Below, piece after piece: positions 29,026 to 38,435 of a DNA stretch of 64,000 nucleotides. The stretch spans positions 46,237-110,236 of the forward strand of contig JAFWVQ010000064.1 of assembly GCA_017523925.1 (NCBI GenBank), in the 5' to 3' direction. Numbering within the stretch: the first letter of the stretch is position 1; every line of letters starts with the position of its first letter. The stretch comes from Clostridia bacterium. Lineage in GTDB: Bacteria; Bacillota; Clostridia; Christensenellales; CAG-138. The notes beneath the pieces are model-generated. The model was not told the DNA's origin, made no database searches, and saw nothing but the letters and a program-made list of their open reading frames with translations. A program made the position numbers and the translations under genes.

Positions 29026-29925
29026 TCAAAAATTCGGATCGAAGCCGAACTCGCGCAGCGCCGAAGCGCTGTTTCGCCAATCGGGGCGCACCTTGACGTA
29101 GAGCTGGAGCTTGACCTTGGTTCCGAAGAGCCATTCGATCTCGCGCCGCGATTCGGTGCCGATCCGCTTGAGCATGCCTGCGCCCTTGCCTATGACGATG
29201 CCCTTATGCGATTCGCGCTCGCAGTAGATGGTTGCGAAAACGTCGTGGATACCGTCCTCCCGAAGTTGGATCTTATCTATACCGATGCCGATGCCGTGGG
29301 GTATCTCGTCCCTAAGGAGCCTGAGCGCGGTCTCGCGGATCATCTCGGCGCAGATCGCCCACATCGGCTGATCCGTCACCATATCGTCCGGATAATACTG
29401 CGGGCCCTCGGTGAGATACTCCGAAAGCACGGCCTCGAGCTTATCCACTCCCCTGCCGCTTTCGGCACTGATGGGAACGATATGCGAGATGAAGCTTTCC
29501 TCGCCAAGGCGCTCGGTCATCTCGTCGATCGTGCCGAGGCTCACAAGGTCTGTTTTGTTTATCGCGGCAACGACGGGTGTTTTGCCGATCTTTTCCGAAA
29601 GCTGCTTCAAAAGAAGCTCGTCCTTCTCGCGAATGCCGATGGACGCATCGAACATAAGCAGCACCGCGTCCGCCTCGCCGACGGTATCGTAGGCGACCTT
29701 GATCATGTACTCGCCGAGCCTGTTCTTCGGCGCGGTCACGCCCGGGGTATCGAGGAAGATCATCTGATAGCCTTCGCGCGAGACCACGCCGGTGATGCGG
29801 TTGCGCGTGGTCTGCGCCCTGTCCGAAACGATGCTGATCTTCTGCCCCACCATGCGGTTCATAAGGGTCGATTTACCCACATTCGGGGAGCCGATGATAG
29901 TGAAGAAGCCTGAACGGTAGCTCAT
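29026..29925 (-). CDS. era: GTPase Era
   Basis: Era is an essential GTPase that binds 16S rRNA and helps 30S ribosome maturation. The 299-residue protein contains the GTPase domain with G1 GSPNVGKSTLM (about residues 12-22), G3 DTPG (about 58-61) and G4 NKTD (about 122-125), then the C-terminal KH RNA-binding domain with GIGIDKIQL and VIGKGAGMLKRIG. Length is standard. Its ATG overlaps the stop of the upstream ybeY-cdd gene (ATGA), indicating translational coupling in the yqfC-to-era operon. Confidence 0.97.
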   Translation of the reverse strand: MSYRSGFFTIIGSPNVGKSTLMNRMVGQKISIVSDRAQTTRNRITGVVSREGYQMIFLDTPGVTAPKNRLGEYMIKVAYDTVGEADAVLLMFDASIGIREKDELLLKQLSEKIGKTPVVAAINKTDLVSLGTIDEMTERLGEESFISHIVPISAESGRGVDKLEAVLSEYLTEGPQYYPDDMVTDQPMWAICAEMIRETALRLLRDEIPHGIGIGIDKIQLREDGIHDVFATIYCERESHKGIVIGKGAGMLKRIGTESRREIEWLFGTKVKLQLYVKVRPDWRNSASALREFGFDPNF

Positions 29926-30938
29926 GAGCCCATATCCTCCTTTGTGAACGCCATAGGGAGCAGCCCGCCAAGCGTGGTTTCGATGAAGCTTCCGTCACGG
30001 TTTGCGCAGAAGACCGGCATTTCGGCGGCGCAGAACTCAGAGAGCACCTGCCTGCAAACGCCGCAGGGATAGGTGTAGTGTTCGCTGTCGGACGCCACCG
30101 CAAGCGCGGCGAACTCCGTTTCGCCCTCGGATACCGCCTTGAAAAGCGCCGTGCGCTCGGCGCAGTTCGTGGGCGAATACGCGGCGTTTTCGATGTTGCA
30201 GCCGAGGAAGAGCTGCCCGCTCCTCGTCAAAAGGCAGGCGCCCACCCTGAAGCCGGAATATGGCACGTATGCTCTTTCACGCGCCTTCAATGCAAGCGCG
30301 ATCAGCTCGCTTTTTCTTTCTTTAATACTCATTTCGGTTATTTCATTTGGTCCCATTTGTTTTTCATCCTCTCCCGTGAACGTTTTTCCTTCGGCGAAAC
30401 GCGCCCCGTCCTTCGGGGCAAGGCGGGGCTCGATCTCGGCTATCAGCGCGCGCTGGCGAGCGAGCATCCTGCTTTCGTCGTCCGGCTCGATATGGTCGTA
30501 GCCGAGCAGATGCAGCATGCCGTGAACGGTCAAAAAGGCGAGCTCGCGCTCGAGCGAATGCCCGAGCTCCGAAGCCTGGCGCTCGGCCGTCGGCACGGAG
30601 ATCATGATATCGCCGAGGAAGCCGTCCGGCGGGGCAAGCAGGTCCTCGCCCTCATCCGCAGGGAAGCTCAGCACGTCCGTCGGCCTGTCCACCGAGCGGT
30701 AGTCGCGGTTGCAGGCATGGATGGTATCGTCATCGGTCAGTATTATGCAGGGATATCTTCCCTCAGCGCGCTCCGCCCGGAGCACGGCGCGCACCGCTTC
30801 ATAAACGGCTTCAAGCTGCTCTTGCGTGGCCTCGATATTTTCGGTTTCAACGGTGAATTCCGGGTGTTCGTTCATATTTGCCTTCTTGCCTTTCGGTTTT
30901 TGTGTTTCCGCTGTGCGTGCATCGGTATCCTTCATCAC
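29922..30938 (-). CDS. YbeY endoribonuclease fused to cytidine deaminase
   Basis: One uninterrupted frame encodes two enzymes. Residues about 22-170 are YbeY, the zinc RNase for 16S 3'-end maturation, with the metal site HGMLHLLGYDH and the CNRDYRSVDRPTDVLSFP block. Residues about 205-335 are a homotetrameric-type cytidine deaminase with CNIENAAYSPTNCAERTA (catalytic Glu in the CAE context) and PCGVCRQVL zinc cysteines. A linker of about 30 residues joins them. In Bacillus ybeY, dgkA and cdd are separate, and here dgkA is absent. The frame opens with GTG at 30938, overlapping the pgpH stop. An ATG at codon 22 (MNEHPEF) fits the YbeY N-terminus equally well. Confidence 0.9.
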   Translation of the reverse strand: MMKDTDARTAETQKPKGKKANMNEHPEFTVETENIEATQEQLEAVYEAVRAVLRAERAEGRYPCIILTDDDTIHACNRDYRSVDRPTDVLSFPADEGEDLLAPPDGFLGDIMISVPTAERQASELGHSLERELAFLTVHGMLHLLGYDHIEPDDESRMLARQRALIAEIEPRLAPKDGARFAEGKTFTGEDEKQMGPNEITEMSIKERKSELIALALKARERAYVPYSGFRVGACLLTRSGQLFLGCNIENAAYSPTNCAERTALFKAVSEGETEFAALAVASDSEHYTYPCGVCRQVLSEFCAAEMPVFCANRDGSFIETTLGGLLPMAFTKEDMGS

Positions 30939-32509
30939 GCTTCGGTCTCGGCCTTTGCTTCGGGATCGGGTTCGGTCTTGTTCTGCGGGTATTCTATGCG
31001 CTCGTGGTACTGTGCAAGCAGGTTTTTAACGAAGCTCTTTTCGATCTTGCGTATATCCGCCGCCGTCAGCGGGCAGACGGAGAGCTGCGCATCGTCCGGC
31101 AGCCAAAGCGCCTTTATGACCGATTTCACGCGCTCCTCGATCAGCTCCGCAGTGGGGCGCTTTATCGAGCGCACCGCCGCTTCACAGCAATCCGCAAGCA
31201 TGAGCACCGCGCCCTCCTTGGTTTGCGGCTTTTCGCCGTCGTAGGTGAAATCCTCGCGGCGAACGGAAGCTTTATCCTCCGCAAGCTCCTGCGCTTTGTT
31301 GTAGAAATACGCCATCACCGAATCGCCGTGGTGCATGGAGGCGATCTTCACAAGCTCCGAGGGGAAGCGGCTCTTTGCGAGCATCGCCGCGCCGTCGCGC
31401 TGATGGGCGATGATGCGCTTAGCGCTCTCCTCGGGCGTAAGCTCGTCGTGGATATTGTATTCGCCCTGATTCTCCCTGAAGTATCTGGGGCTGACGAGCT
31501 TGCCGACGTCGTGGTAATATGCGGCGGTTTTGCAAAGCAGCGGATTAGCGCCTACTATCTCGGCTGCATTTTCGGCAAGAAGGCCGACTATCAGCGAATG
31601 GTGGTAGGTTCCCGGCGCTTCGATCATGAGGCGCTTTAGGAGGGGGTTGTTGTTGTTCATAAGCTCGATCAGCCTTGCGTCCGTGGCAAGATCGAATACG
31701 GCTTCGAAAACGGGCTGGAGCCCCGTTGCCGCAACGCCGCAGATGAGCCCGCCGCCAAGCATCCACGCAGAGTCGGACAGAATCTCGTAAACGCTCTTAT
31801 GAAGAAACGCGAGCACGCCCGCCGTTACGAGCGCGGCAGCCGCTCCGCCCGCAAGCCCCGAGAGGATCGGCAGGATGCGGCTTTGGCGCGAATTGAGCAC
31901 CAAAACGGAAACTATGCCGCCGATCAGCACCGAAAGCATGATCAGCATCGGCTTATCGGGCGCGCCGCTGCCGGACGTGGTGAGCGTCAGCAGCAGGCTT
32001 ATGCCCGCCATCAGCACGCTGAGCGCATACGCCGAGCGCCGCGTGATCAGTATGCCGCAGAGGATTATCGCTATCGGCGCGGCAACGAAGGTGTAGGAAA
32101 CGACGGTCGTCACGGAAGTGAGTATCGTTGCAAGCGCTATCAGCGCCGACACAACGAAGAGCCTGTTCGTTTTGGTGAGAAGCGTGCGGTCCTCAAAATA
32201 CAGGTAGATCTCAAACAGGAGTATGGACACCACCGAGCAGGCGGCGCAGATGACCGCGAGCATGATGAGGTTCCATCCCCCGCGCTCCTCCCAAACGCCC
32301 GAGAGCCTTATATAGGACGTTACAAAGACGAGGACCGCGACCATGGCCAGCACGATAAAGCCGACCCGCGGCGCGACCGCCTTTCTCGCTCTGCCCATGA
32401 CCGAGCCGAGCCCCGCCCGCCTGCGGGTTTCATCCGCCGTGGGTGCGATCGTTTCGATCGGCTCCGAGGCTTCGCTCATTTCGCTCGTTGTTTTCTTTTT
32501 CTTTGCCAT
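30935..32509 (-). CDS. PgpH-type HD phosphohydrolase lacking the extracellular HDED domain
   Basis: The C-terminal HD domain (about residues 300-500) matches PgpH/YqfF, a c-di-AMP phosphodiesterase. It has ARLIELMNNNNPLLKRLMIE, EAPGTYHHSLIVG, AAYYHDVGK (the HD pair) and SMHHGDSVMAYF. The N-terminal part holds about seven to eight membrane helices. Canonical PgpH proteins are 700-900 residues and carry a large extracellular 7TMR-HDED sensor between the first and second helices. Here the second helix follows the first almost directly, giving 524 residues. The start at 32509 has GAGGTGAG upstream. It sits between phoH and ybeY as in Bacillus. Confidence 0.9.
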   Translation of the reverse strand: MAKKKKTTSEMSEASEPIETIAPTADETRRRAGLGSVMGRARKAVAPRVGFIVLAMVAVLVFVTSYIRLSGVWEERGGWNLIMLAVICAACSVVSILLFEIYLYFEDRTLLTKTNRLFVVSALIALATILTSVTTVVSYTFVAAPIAIILCGILITRRSAYALSVLMAGISLLLTLTTSGSGAPDKPMLIMLSVLIGGIVSVLVLNSRQSRILPILSGLAGGAAAALVTAGVLAFLHKSVYEILSDSAWMLGGGLICGVAATGLQPVFEAVFDLATDARLIELMNNNNPLLKRLMIEAPGTYHHSLIVGLLAENAAEIVGANPLLCKTAAYYHDVGKLVSPRYFRENQGEYNIHDELTPEESAKRIIAHQRDGAAMLAKSRFPSELVKIASMHHGDSVMAYFYNKAQELAEDKASVRREDFTYDGEKPQTKEGAVLMLADCCEAAVRSIKRPTAELIEERVKSVIKALWLPDDAQLSVCPLTAADIRKIEKSFVKNLLAQYHERIEYPQNKTEPDPEAKAETEA

Positions 32510-32538
32510 TTTTCTCACCTCGTGCAAAACGATGGAGC

Positions 32539-33707
32539 TCAGGAATGCCTGCCTGTGTTCTTGCCGTGCCTTTCCGCATCCCGAGCCGGATCTTCGCTGC
32601 GTTCGGCAGCTCTTGCGGCGGCCGCCTCCGCCGCCTTTTCATACGCTCTTACTATGCGCTGCACCATCTCGTGGCGCACAACGTCGCGCGCAGTGAGGTA
32701 CACCTCGGCGATGCCCTCAACGTCCGCAAGGATCCTGAGCGCATGGATGAGGCCGCTCTTTTTATCCTGCGGAAGGTCTATCTGGGTTATATCGCCCGTT
32801 ACGACGACGCGGGAACCCTCGCCGAAACGGGTCAAAAACATCTTCATCTGCTCGATCGTGCAGTTCTGCGCCTCATCGAGGATGATGTAGGCGTCGTTCA
32901 GCGTTCTGCCGCGCATATACGCAAGGGGCGCGACCTCGATCGCCCCGCGCTCCGAGAGCGTTTTGAAGCCCTCCGAGCCGAGGAAATCGTACAGCGCATC
33001 GTACAGCGGACGAAGATAGGGATCGACCTTGTTTTGAAGGTCGCCCGGAAGGAAGCCGAGCTTTTCGCCAGCCTCCACCGCAGGCCTTGTGAGGATGATG
33101 CGGCTGACCTCCTTATTTTTGAAGTGAGCACCGCCATCGCAACGGCAAGGTAGGTTTTGCCCGTGCCTGCGGGACCAACACCGAACACGACGGTGTTTTT
33201 CTTCATCGCGTTGACGTATTTTTTCTGGCCGAGCGTCTTGCATTTTATCTGCTTGCCTCGGCTCGTGAACGCTATCACGTCGTCCGCAAGCTCGAGTATC
33301 AGCTCTGGGCTGCCCTCCTTTGCAAGGTCTATTGCGTAGCGTATCCTGCCCCTGTCCACGTTTTCGCCCTTGTGGATTAGCGCAAGCATGCTCGTTATCA
33401 CGCCGGCTGCGGCCGTGACCGCGCCTTCCTCGCCGCTGACCCTTATGCGCTCGGAGTCGAAGCTGATATGCGCGCCCGTTTCCGCCTCGATAATGCGCAG
33501 GTTTTCATCGAACACGCCGAAAAGCCGTATCGCCTCGTCCATCGAATCGAACTCAACGTATTCTGTGACGCTCGCATTTCGGCCGCCGCCCTGCGCGGGC
33601 GCATCCGCAACCGCATAAGCTGAAGGTTCGTTATGCATATCCACTGCGTTGCCCGAATTGTTTTCGGGCTCAGTTTCCCTATTAAAAAGCGTTTCGCTTT
33701 TATTCAT
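32539..33707 (-). pseudogene. phoH: phoH with a one-base frameshift
   Basis: PhoH-family P-loop ATPase, about 389 residues if the frame is restored. The upstream frame (from 33707) encodes the N-terminal domain and Walker [19 protein letters not shown]. The downstream frame (to 32539) encodes [20 protein letters not shown], the DEAQN Walker B and the C-terminus. The frames join at a run of five A on the coding strand (T 33116-33120). A sixth A would give a continuous [15 protein letters not shown], exactly the spacing of Bacillus PhoH (AVHALKNGHIKKIIL). The stop of yqfD overlaps the start. It is called a pseudogene on the sequence as given, but a sequencing error is a serious alternative. Confidence 0.85.
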
Positions 33708-34879
33708 AAATACCTCGTAAAACCGATTTTTTCGTATGTGTGTACCGTTGCGGTGAGCAGCAGCGCGCCGTCCTCATCCCAAAGAAGCTCGGTCGATTTT
33801 GAAACGATCAAAGCGTCCTCGGGCAGCGCGGCGAGCAGCTTTGCGGCAAGCTCCGCTTCGGCTTCCTCGAGCATCTGCTCGTGTGTGAGCCGCTTTTCGC
33901 CGAGCACTAACCTATGCGCGACACCCTTTGAAACGCGCAGCGGGATGAAGGCCGCATCCAGCGCGGACGACTCGGTGAGCTCCAAGCTGCTGTCCGAAAA
34001 TCCGCTCGCACTCGTAAGGCGCAGGCCGAAAACGTCTATCGCGCATACTTCGGCGCGATCCTCTCCCTTCACGGGAGCGATGCAGACCGGCTCCACGCGA
34101 ACGGCGATCCGCCTTGCCACCTCGCCGACGATCTCGCCCCGTGCGTGCACGAAGCGCGCTTCGCCGCCCTGCTCCGGCGTGAGGTCGCCGCTTATCAGAA
34201 GCTCGCCCCTTCGCACGGCGTCGCCCGCCCGAACGGCGGCCCTTCCTTCGCGCGCGGCGATCCTGATTATCACGCAGTCCCTGTCCGCATGGATGCTCGA
34301 GGGCAGAGCGTCGTCCTCCTCGGGCTCGGGCGTTCTTTCGATCAGATGCACGCGCATTATCACGCCGTCGAAATCTATGCTTGCAAGCGCGATGGACGGA
34401 TCGGCCTCGGCGATCCTTGCGGCGATCAGCTCCCGATCGAGCTGCGCTATGCGCTTTGTGCGAAGCCGAAGCTCATCCTCAATGAGGGCGCGAACGGCCC
34501 GTACCGAAGCGCCGTTTGCTCCGTCAACGCTTATCAAAAGCACCCTTTTTGAGAGCAGCGCCATGAGCAGTATCGCGGAAAAAAGACCGATCAGCAGCGC
34601 GCCGCGGGAGAGCAGGCTTGAAACGAGCACCGCCGCCCCGCCGGTTTTTATTATTCGCAGCTCCGCGCCGCATTCATGCGCCAGCTCGTACAGCGCGTCC
34701 GCTCCGTTCAGGCGCACGAGCGCGGTGAGCTCGCGCTTTGAAACGCGCCTGATATTGTGCAGCGGCACCCCGCAGCGCAGCGCATCGTTGATAAATCGCT
34801 CGGGGCGTGCGCATACCAATACTATTTTAGCATATCCGCAGGGAAATTTCCATAGAAACATGTTTCTTCTCATCCTCAT
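33704..34879 (-). CDS. yqfD: sporulation protein YqfD
   Basis: YqfD is a sigma-E-controlled mother-cell membrane protein needed for efficient sporulation in Bacillus. The 391-residue protein has a short N-terminal domain (about residues 1-85), one membrane helix (about 88-108, ALLIGLFSAILLMALLS) and a large extracytoplasmic region, including ISVDGANGASVRAVRALIED and VKGEDRAEVCAIDVFGLRL. It lies between yqfC and phoH exactly as in Bacillus. Its end overlaps the phoH start by four bases. The start could be any of three closely spaced ATGs (34879, 34873, 34861). Confidence 0.93.
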   Translation of the reverse strand: MRMRRNMFLWKFPCGYAKIVLVCARPERFINDALRCGVPLHNIRRVSKRELTALVRLNGADALYELAHECGAELRIIKTGGAAVLVSSLLSRGALLIGLFSAILLMALLSKRVLLISVDGANGASVRAVRALIEDELRLRTKRIAQLDRELIAARIAEADPSIALASIDFDGVIMRVHLIERTPEPEEDDALPSSIHADRDCVIIRIAAREGRAAVRAGDAVRRGELLISGDLTPEQGGEARFVHARGEIVGEVARRIAVRVEPVCIAPVKGEDRAEVCAIDVFGLRLTSASGFSDSSLELTESSALDAAFIPLRVSKGVAHRLVLGEKRLTHEQMLEEAEAELAAKLLAALPEDALIVSKSTELLWDEDGALLLTATVHTYEKIGFTRYL

Positions 34880-34897
34880 TCGCTTAGTTTCGTATAT

Positions 34898-35221
34898 TTA
34901 TTGCGGTATTTCGAAGCAGACCGAGACGATCTTGCCGTCTATCAGCATGCTTTCGCGCTCCGCACTGCGTATATCGAGCCGCTCGCCCTCTATGCGAAGT
35001 ATGCCTATCGCCGTTTTAAGGCGGATGATTCGCTCCGCAAGCTCGAGCACGCCCATATGGTTTTCGATCTCCGCATGCAGGTCCGCAAGCAGGGTCACGC
35101 GCGGAAAGCCGCCCGCTGTGGTCTCCGGAAGCCGCACCGCGCGCATCGCTTCGCCCCCGAGCCGCGCCAGCCTGCCGCGCCTCGCATTTTGTTTTGCAAT
35201 AGTTTTTTCGCTTCTTTTCAT
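34898..35221 (-). CDS. yqfC: sporulation protein YqfC
   Basis: This small 107-residue protein of the YabP/YqfC family is made in the mother cell under sigma-E in Bacillus. The N-terminus is basic (MKRSEKTIAKQNARRGRL), followed by the conserved core LPETTAGGFPRVTLLADLHA and ENHMGVLELAERIIRLKT. It is the first gene of the leftward yqfC-yqfD-phoH-pgpH-(ybeY-cdd)-era run. No convincing sigma-E promoter could be placed upstream, and the ribosome-binding site is weak. Confidence 0.92.
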   Translation of the reverse strand: MKRSEKTIAKQNARRGRLARLGGEAMRAVRLPETTAGGFPRVTLLADLHAEIENHMGVLELAERIIRLKTAIGILRIEGERLDIRSAERESMLIDGKIVSVCFEIPQ

Positions 35222-35324
35222 ATTTGACTATATGCGCGTTTGCGCCGAAGTTTTCTCAAAGGGCGCATTTTCGCACATGGTATCCGCATATCGGCCTTTC
35301 CGCGGACCCGCAAGCGCACCCGTG

Positions 35325-35924
35325 CTATGGCATAAGCACCGCAAGCTCGCCCGCGCTCGGCGCATCCGTCCCCCGCACGGCTAGGATGCGGAGCGCTGAA
35401 CCTGCCTGCGCCGCCGCCTCAAGATAAATGCGCATTGCGCTCTTAGGAACGATCAGCGCATCCGGCTCGAGCCCAAAGACTAGGTATGCGCTGCTTGGCG
35501 CATTTTGCAGCAGCTCCCGCGCCTCCGCAGGCGACGAAACCTCCGGCAGCGCCAACGCGAGGCTGACGAGCCCGCGCTCCTGCAGCCGCCTAAGTGCTTC
35601 GAGGCGAGCGCCGTCCGCAGGCTCGCTCAGCACGGCCAGCACCCGTGCCTGCACCGCCTCAGCCGCGCAGGAAGCTACCGTTTTTTCCGCGCTCGAGCGG
35701 CTTGCGGAAGCCTGCTCGGCGGCTGCGTCGATTCCGGCAGAAGCTGCATCGGGTCGGGCGGCAAGCGGGCAGAGCAGCAGAAGGGCGGCGAGGAACACCG
35801 CCGCAAATTCGAGCGTACGGGCCGCCGAACGAAGCCTTTTTTGGGCCAGTCCGCCTGCACGGCTCCGAGCGGAAGCTGCATTTGGCGTGGTTTTGCCGTA
35901 TCCGGCGCGTTTTTTTCGTTTCAT
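35325..35924 (-). CDS. membrane-anchored hypothetical protein
   Basis: Not recognised. It has 199 residues: a strongly basic N-terminus (MKRKKRAGYGKTTPN), a membrane segment (about residues 38-56, LEFAAVFLAALLLLCPLAA), an alanine-rich region, and a C-terminal part with LVFGLEPDALIVPKSAMRIY. It probably projects outside the membrane. AAGGGG lies upstream of the ATG. It lies just upstream of yqfC on the same strand and is divergent from the zinc-ribbon gene. High alanine content makes composition-based comparisons unreliable, but third-position GC is consistent with real coding. Confidence 0.55.
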   Translation of the reverse strand: MKRKKRAGYGKTTPNAASARSRAGGLAQKRLRSAARTLEFAAVFLAALLLLCPLAARPDAASAGIDAAAEQASASRSSAEKTVASCAAEAVQARVLAVLSEPADGARLEALRRLQERGLVSLALALPEVSSPAEARELLQNAPSSAYLVFGLEPDALIVPKSAMRIYLEAAAQAGSALRILAVRGTDAPSAGELAVLMP

Positions 35925-36001
35925 CGCCGAAGCCCCTTGAAGTTTGAAGGATTTGTATTATAATAACAGTGTATGAAAAAGCTTGAGGGAGTGATGATCG
36001 A

Positions 36002-36220
36002 ATGCGCTGCAGCTGCAGAAATTGCGGAGTTTATATGGTTCAATCCGAGGATTCGCACCTCGGCTGCGTCTGCCCCGAGTGCGGCGGGCGCTGCACCGAC
36101 TGTCTCGGAACGAACAGCGTTTTGAGCCGCGAGAGCATCGCGGAGCTCAAAAAGGATCCCGCACGCGCGGCGGCGCTGCTTGCAAGCCTCGAGGAGGCGG
36201 ACGGCGGCGAGGAGGATTAG
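36002..36220 (+). CDS. small zinc-ribbon protein
   Basis: This 72-residue protein has six cysteines in the first half: C3, C5, C8, then CVCPECGG (C22, C24, C27) and CTDC (C31, C34). They are arranged in CxxC pairs that could bind one or two zinc ions. The C-terminal half is an acidic helix (ESIAELKKDPARAAALLASL). There is no signal peptide. GAGGGAG precedes the ATG and a terminator follows at 36263-36300, so it is an independent unit. Function unknown; many such proteins bind nucleic acid or act as protein adaptors. Confidence 0.75.
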   Translation: MRCSCRNCGVYMVQSEDSHLGCVCPECGGRCTDCLGTNSVLSRESIAELKKDPARAAALLASLEEADGGEED

Positions 36221-36262
36221 GCGCGCCACGGGCGGCGATCTGTTTAGGCAAGATCGAACAGC

Positions 36263-36300
36263 GGCTCCGGATCCGTTTGCGGCGGGTCCGGAGCCTTATT
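36263..36300 (+). terminator. terminator after the zinc-ribbon gene
   Basis: GGCTCCGGA (36263-36271) pairs with TCCGGAGCC (36287-36295) and is followed by TTATTCTTATT. Confidence 0.7.
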
Positions 36301-36327
36301 CTTATTCATGCTGATTTCGGGTCGCGC

Positions 36328-37353
36328 TCAGAGCAGTTTTTCAAGTGCGTCGATGCTTTTTTCATCGGTCGCCCAGCTCGTTACGAAGCGGATGACGCTG
36401 TGGTTTTCATCGTATTTTTCCCAGAAGCTGAACTTCACCTTTTCGCGGAGCGCTTGCATCGCGGCGTTTTCAACGATCACAAACTGCTGATTCGTGGGCG
36501 ATTCAAGATAGAAGCGCATACCCATTCTTTTCAGAACCGCCTTGAGCTTTTCGGCCATGGCTATGGCGTGCTCTCCGAGCCTGAAATACAGCTCATCGGT
36601 AAACAGCGCGTCGAACTGCGCGCCGAGCAGCCTGCCCTTGGCAAGAAGCGCGCCGTTTTGCTTGATCAGCGTTATGATGCGCGGTGACGTATCCCCCTTG
36701 GGAAATACGACGGCTTCGCCGATCAGCGCGCCCATCTTCGTGCCGCCGATATAGAAAACGTCGCACAGCGCCGCGAGCTCCCGCAGGCTTACGTCGCATT
36801 CCGGGCTTGCGAGCGCATAACCGAGCCTTGCGCCGTCCGCATACAGGGTCAGCGCGTATTCATTGCAGATGGCGCGCAGCTTTTGAAGCTCCTTCTTTGA
36901 ATAAAGCGTTCCGAGCTCGGTCGGGAACGATATGTAGATCATGGCCGGGCGCACCATATGCGAGTTGTTTTCATCAGCATCATAAGCTTTAAGGTAGGCT
37001 TCCGCCGCATCGATATCGAGCTTTCCGTCCACCGCTTGCAGCTCGATCACCTTATGGCCCGACGCTTCGATCGCGCCGCCCTCATGCACGCTGATATGCC
37101 CCGTTTTCGCAGCGATAACGCCCTCATACGGGTATAGGAGCGACGAGATGACGGTGCGGTTGGTCTGCGTTCCGCCCGAAAGCAGGAAAGCATCCGCATC
37201 GGGGCAGCCGCAGGCAAGCTTTATCTTTTCTATCGCACTTGCGCAGAGCGGATCGGTACCGTAGCCGCTCATGGGGGTCAGATTCGTTTGAGCGAGGCGC
37301 TCGAGGATGGACGGATGCGCGCCCTCCTGATAATCATTTTCAAAATACAGCAT
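36328..37353 (-). CDS. ltaE: low-specificity L-threonine aldolase
   Basis: This PLP-dependent fold-type I enzyme cleaves threonine and allo-threonine to glycine and acetaldehyde. The 341-residue protein has FENDYQEGAHPSILERL at the N-terminus, LLSGGTQTNRTVISSLL for phosphate binding, HISVHEGGAIEASGHKV, the PLP-pairing Asp in YADGARLGYA, and the Schiff-base lysine in YIGGTKMGALIGEAVV (about residue 211). AGGAAAAAGG precedes the ATG at 37353. It follows the WYL regulator on the same strand, with a hairpin in the gap. Related beta-eliminating lyases cannot be wholly excluded. Confidence 0.9.
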   Translation of the reverse strand: MLYFENDYQEGAHPSILERLAQTNLTPMSGYGTDPLCASAIEKIKLACGCPDADAFLLSGGTQTNRTVISSLLYPYEGVIAAKTGHISVHEGGAIEASGHKVIELQAVDGKLDIDAAEAYLKAYDADENNSHMVRPAMIYISFPTELGTLYSKKELQKLRAICNEYALTLYADGARLGYALASPECDVSLRELAALCDVFYIGGTKMGALIGEAVVFPKGDTSPRIITLIKQNGALLAKGRLLGAQFDALFTDELYFRLGEHAIAMAEKLKAVLKRMGMRFYLESPTNQQFVIVENAAMQALREKVKFSFWEKYDENHSVIRFVTSWATDEKSIDALEKLL

Positions 37354-37394
37354 TTTACCTTTTTCCTCTTTCACGGTTACCCTCTTTTCATGGG

Positions 37395-37420
37395 TTCAGC
37401 CCGGGCTTTGCCGGGCTGAA
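37395..37420. other. perfect inverted repeat between WYL regulator and ltaE
   Basis: TTCAGCCCGG (37395-37404) and CCGGGCTGAA (37411-37420) form a 10-base stem around GCTTTG. No T tract follows on the minus strand, so it is either a weak terminator of the WYL-radA transcript or a protein-binding site before ltaE. Confidence 0.5.
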
Positions 37421-37434
37421 GGTTATAAAGCGTT

Positions 37435-38435
37435 TCAAACGCCGTATGAATTTTCCTTGATGAACGCTATCGCGCTCTCGCGCATCGACTGCGGCTCGAG
37501 TATCTCAACATCCGTGAGATACTGCATCGTCCAATACAGCACGCCCTGCGGCGCCGCCTTTATGCTTGCGATGAAATGCTCCTCGTCGTCCGCCGCGATG
37601 CGGATGCCGGTGCCGAACTCGTCTATCACGCCGCCGATAACGCTGTTTTTGCAGCGCAGCTTGATATCAACGGGCTTGCCTGCAAAAGCGTAGACGGTTT
37701 TTCGGGCGGTGCTGATATCCACCTTCGATGCGGGGAAATCTATCGGCGTTTCGAGAATGCGGATATCCTTCATAAGATCTATGCGGTAATAGCTCAGATC
37801 GCTCTTGCCCTCCTTGATGCAGAGGAGGTAGTAATTCTGATTATCGCAGACCATTCCGTAGGGGCTGACGGTATAGCGCTCCTTCCTGCGCGGATGCAGA
37901 CGCTTATCGAGCCCGTATTGATTATAGATGAAATCGACCTTGACCTTCTTCGCGATCGCGGCATCGAGGGAATCGATATTGAAGAACACGGAGCGGTTCT
38001 GCGTTTTTTTCTCGCCCTCGGCGGAGAAAAGATGCTTATAGTGCTTGCGCTGATGGATGCTCAGCACCGATTGCAGCTTTTCGATCAGATCGACCGTCTG
38101 CTTCTGCGGGATGGATTTTTGCGAATACACCGCATCCATCATCAGCCTGATCTCGGAAGGCTCGAAAAGGCGGGTCATAAGGTAGTACCCCTGCCGCTTT
38201 TTGTCGTATTCGGAGATCTCGAAGCCGAGCTTCGTTAGCGTGTCCATGGAGCTGTAAACGGTCCTTCGGTCGATCTTCATGTCGAATTCCTCGGCGAATT
38301 TGCCGATGATCTCATGCATCGAAAGAAGATGCTCCTCGTCGGAATACTTTTCGAGGATCTTATATAGGCAGATCGTATTCGCCTTGTCGGTTAGTTTTTT
38401 GTCGTTCTGCATTGGTTTTCCCCCCTGAGGCTTGG

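Noticed and set aside
33100..33130. Programmed -1 ribosomal frameshift in phoH
   Set aside because: The heptamer (A AAA ATA) does not allow both tRNAs to re-pair, there is no upstream Shine-Dalgarno or obvious downstream structure, and PhoH is not known to use frameshifting. A missing base is simpler. Not fully excluded.
35222..35330. Sigma-E promoter before yqfC
   Set aside because: A CATATAGT-like word exists, but it is only a few bases from the start codon and has no matching -35 element.
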